Shown in pieces: positions 19,101-21,136 of a DNA stretch of 21,136 nt. Below the pieces are notes generated by a model. It was not told the DNA's origin. It searched no databases and saw only the letters and a list, made by a program, of their open reading frames with translations. This DNA comes from Stentor coeruleus (taxonomy: Eukaryota > Ciliophora > Heterotrichea > Heterotrichida > Stentoridae), in the NCBI GenBank assembly GCA_001970955.1, contig MPUH01001202.1:1-21136 (forward strand), written 5' to 3'. Position numbers and translations under genes: made by a program. Numbering within the stretch: the first letter of the stretch is position 1; every line of letters starts with the position of its first letter.

Positions 19101-20493
19101 GAATGAATATATTAGGCACTGTGTCATTTGAAATCTTTAAAGAAAATTTAATATCTCCAGGAATTCAATACGTTTCAACAGTAAATAACTCTTTTCTTAT
19201 AGCTGCATCATGTATGTGGACAGTTGATTTTTTATACCACTGGAGAAATATTCCAAATCTAATAGTGAATTCAAGTAATTACTTAATAATCCTTGCTGAA
19301 ATAAGCTTTGAAAGCTTTGAAATGATAAGGTATGAAACATTTCAAATCCCTTTTCAACCCTCTCAACTAAAAGCTATCACTGATGATAGTTCTAAATTAA
19401 CTATTCTTCTTGTAGACTATACAATTGATTATGCAGATCCATTTTATAAAAACAATCGTCTTTATAGAGCTGAATTTATTTGGAATCAAGATACATTAGA
19501 GTTTATTGATTATGAAATGATAGACATGTTTTCATTGAATTTAAATGCTTTATATATATACTCAGTAGATGGATATTATTATGATTATTTGCATATTGTC
19601 TTAGCTGATAAATGGAACGGGATGCTTATCTTAGTAAACTATGGTTCAAAAACTAATCTTAAAAAAATCATAAATTCTAATAATGACCCTGTTTATACAG
19701 TAGGAGTTACATATAAAATGATATATACAATTTCTGAATCAGGAGTACTCACAGCTTATACACTTTTTAATCATACTATACCAATTTTTGCTTATAATCG
19801 ATACCCTTTTGCCCAAAATATTAACATTACAACAGTCCCAGCTTTTATTTCATTTAACAATTATTATTCGCCACAGTTTCTTATTTACCCAGTATTTTAT
19901 AGTGATAAAGGATTTTATTTAAGACTTGCCAGTCTTGAAAATACAGCTTTGGATTTTCTAATTACTGATTTACCGTTATTTTCTATGATAAATAATTATA
20001 TGAGTTTTAGCGAAATCTCAGCTGTGTTTGTCAATCATACGAGTTTTGCGTTTATATACAATATGTCGACTGTTAAGTATTATTATATAAACAATTATAA
20101 ATTACAAGTGCCGATTATGACTAAAAAAGAATATCAAGGAATGAAGGAAAAATGGAGTGAAACTAATTTTATGTTTAGGATTATTGGGCATAATGAAAAT
20201 AATGATGCAGANAAAAATGGAGTGAAACTAATTTTATGTTTAGGATTATTGGGCATAATGAAAATAATGATGCAGAAACTTTGTATTATAATTTGACTAT
20301 ATTGGATTATGATGAAAAAAATAGTGAAAGTACTAATCTCCCTGTATGGCTAATTCCTGTTATTTCTTGTGGAGTTTTAATAGTTTTGGCTATAACGGTT
20401 AAGATTATTTATAGGTTTGTTTTTGTGAATAGGACAAGAACTAGTGTAAGCAGTTTAGAGTTTTCGATAGAAATCTCATTTTTAGAAGAATAA
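16106..20493 (+). CDS. Giant secretory-pathway glycoprotein, single-pass type I membrane protein, unknown family (frame broken by assembly duplication)
   Basis: Residues 1-14 are a hydrophobic signal peptide (MIILLALYLQVCSG). A long ectodomain follows, rich in Tyr, Asn, Ile and Phe, with about 30 N-x-S/T sequons. It has many short alternating beta-strand-like stretches, as in beta-propeller or similar all-beta repeats, though I cannot define blades. The frame as given runs off at 20211, where a 64-base duplication plus N (20212) shifts it by 65 bases. Skipping the second copy joins codon GA(20210-20211) to A(20277), giving 1440 codons to TAA at 20493. The restored end has one membrane helix (LPVWLIPVISCGVLIVLAI) followed by basic KIIYRFVFVNRTR and a short cytoplasmic tail. 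Orientation is thus ectodomain outside or in the lumen. A tandem paralogue starts 409 bases downstream. No catalytic motif is visible. Function is unknown; surface receptor, adhesion or cortex protein are guesses. Confidence 0.85.
20148..20276. repeat. 64-base direct duplication around a single N inside the giant glycoprotein gene (likely assembly join)
   Basis: Bases 20148-20211 recur exactly at 20213-20276, with only N (20212) between. The 65 added bases are not a multiple of three, so the frame is lost just before the membrane anchor. The frame starting at 20236 carries the true C-terminus. Removing one copy and N restores one continuous gene. Confidence 0.93.
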
Positions 20494-20689
20494 ATATTAT
20501 AGTTTAGTAGTTAATAGATAGAATATAATTTATGATAATTTTTAAGGTTTTTGATGAAATCGATTTATATGTTATTATGGGTTTTATAACTTTTCATTTC
20601 CTTTTGTATATAGATTATAATCACTTTATTATTTTCGAATATTGTTATAAATCTAAGTATGCTATAGGGTAGATACTTATAATATTATA

Positions 20690-20708
20690 AACTAATTAAA
20701 AATTAGTT
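20690..20708. repeat. 8-base inverted repeat with 3-base loop
   Basis: AACTAATT, spacer AAA, AATTAGTT. Could form a short AT-rich stem. It lies about 200 bases past the giant glycoprotein stop, so a role in its 3' end is possible but weak in AT-rich DNA. Confidence 0.5.
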
Positions 20709-20767
20709 CATTCACTGAGTGTGTAATGGTTGAAATAGATAGATTTAGTATTATAAGAAATATTAAA

Positions 20768-20783
20768 GTTTACTATAGTAAAC
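20768..20783. repeat. Perfect 16-base palindrome
   Basis: GTTTACTATAGTAAAC equals its own reverse complement over 16 bases, 120 bases before the second paralogue's start. It has four G/C positions, so it is less trivial than AT-only palindromes nearby. A dimeric transcription-factor site is possible; not shown. Confidence 0.55.
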
Positions 20784-20902
20784 CTCATCTATAAACTTTT
20801 ACTTCAATCTTTATCCTATTAAACCTCAAACTTTATTTAACAAACAGGCACATATATATTCTTACTTTATCAAATTATTCATGCATTTAAACATTATTAT
20901 AT

Positions 20903-21136
20903 ATGTTTGCATTATTTCTTTTCTTTTTAGCTTGGTCTAAAAGTCCTTCAATCAAAAAGAACATCGGAGCGATGTACGTTTACAAGACCCAAAAAGCATC
21001 TTTTTATCTTTATGATTACTTCGAAGGCTACTACCTTTCATTTTCACCAAAAAGTAATGAAATCAGTCTTCCAAGCAAACAAGTATTCCAAAGCATGGGA
21101 TCTTTGCCTTACATTCCTACCCATGAAGTTCAAAAT
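20903..21136 (+). CDS. Tandem paralogue of the giant glycoprotein, N-terminal 78 codons (cut by window edge)
   Basis: The frame starts at ATG 20903 and is open to the edge. It encodes a signal peptide (MFALFLFFLAWSKS) and then a block closely matching the upstream giant glycoprotein: PSIKK, IG, MY, YK, YLYDYF and GYYLSF are shared, about 25 of 34 residues right after the signal peptide. Similarity falls off over the next 30 residues, where LP recurs in both. The start was chosen because it gives a hydrophobic leader in frame and lies at the same distance from the conserved block as in the first copy. The rest of the gene lies outside the window; by analogy a large ectodomain and a C-terminal anchor are expected. 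Function unknown. Confidence 0.82.
   Translation, partial: MFALFLFFLAWSKSPSIKKNIGAMYVYKTQKASFYLYDYFEGYYLSFSPKSNEISLPSKQVFQSMGSLPYIPTHEVQN

Larger units (their letters stand above)
20494..20902. other. Intergenic region between tandem paralogues, with two inverted repeats
   Basis: A 409-base AT-rich spacer. It contains a hairpin-like inverted repeat (20690-20708) and a perfect 16-base palindrome (20768-20783). The last 20 bases before the second ATG, including TTCATG and ATTATATATG, resemble the sequence just before the first paralogue's ATG. No frame or RNA gene is seen. Confidence 0.55.

Noticed and set aside
1..21136. Alternative genetic code (UGA as Trp as in Blepharisma, or UAA/UAG as Gln as in many ciliates)
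   Set aside because: Long frames of conserved proteins contain no internal TAA, TAG or TGA, tryptophans are TGG, and TAA, TAG and TGA all occur as natural gene ends.
1..21136. tRNA, rRNA, CRISPR array or transposon
   Set aside because: No B-box-like tRNA core, no spaced direct-repeat array, and no transposase or reverse transcriptase motif was seen in any frame I read.

Overview
The window looks like the left end of a heterotrich ciliate macronuclear chromosome, most likely Stentor or a close relative. It opens with two and a half copies of the 8-base repeat CCCTAACA, reported as the telomere repeat of Stentor and Blepharisma. The DNA is strongly AT-rich, genes are densely packed, and reading frames run hundreds of codons with no intron that I can see. 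Genes end in TAA, TAG or TGA, and no frame needs TGA read as tryptophan. That favours the standard code of Stentor over the Blepharisma code. The species call rests on telomere plus code only.

Layout: telomere (1-20); subtelomeric non-coding DNA (to 814); SPX-MFS transporter (+, 815-2626); NEK1-like protein kinase (+, 3502-4905); peroxisomal acyl-CoA oxidase with an N-terminal PTS2 (-, 5130-7187); small unknown protein (+, 7922-8320); decayed gene (-, 8403-9033); protein with a possible YbjN-like fold (+, 9556-10068); coiled-coil protein (-, 10251-11018); TRIM-like RING/B-box/coiled-coil protein (+, 11551-12885); Pro/Asn-rich protein with a possible dead otubain-like head and a cysteine-rich zinc-binding tail (-, 13138-15369); a giant secretory-pathway glycoprotein of about 1440 aa with one C-terminal membrane anchor (+, 16106-20493); and the first 78 codons of a tandem paralogue of it (+, 20903 to the window edge). 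Genes lie on both strands with no operon-like order, and no shared pathway is evident.

Three single-N positions (4996, 12590, 20212) are each flanked by a direct duplication of 44, 56 or 64 bases. These are best read as unmerged contig overlaps. The second inserts 19 false codons in the TRIM-like gene; the third creates a false frameshift that splits the giant glycoprotein gene and hides its membrane anchor.

The most interesting biology is the tandem family of large, heavily glycosylated, single-pass proteins with a conserved N-terminal block after the signal peptide. Next come the PTS2-bearing acyl-CoA oxidase, the possible inactive otubain-like protein, TATAA motifs almost touching the start codon in six of ten genes, and a C-rich to G-rich switch along the sense strand of several genes. 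No tRNA, rRNA, CRISPR array or transposon was found.
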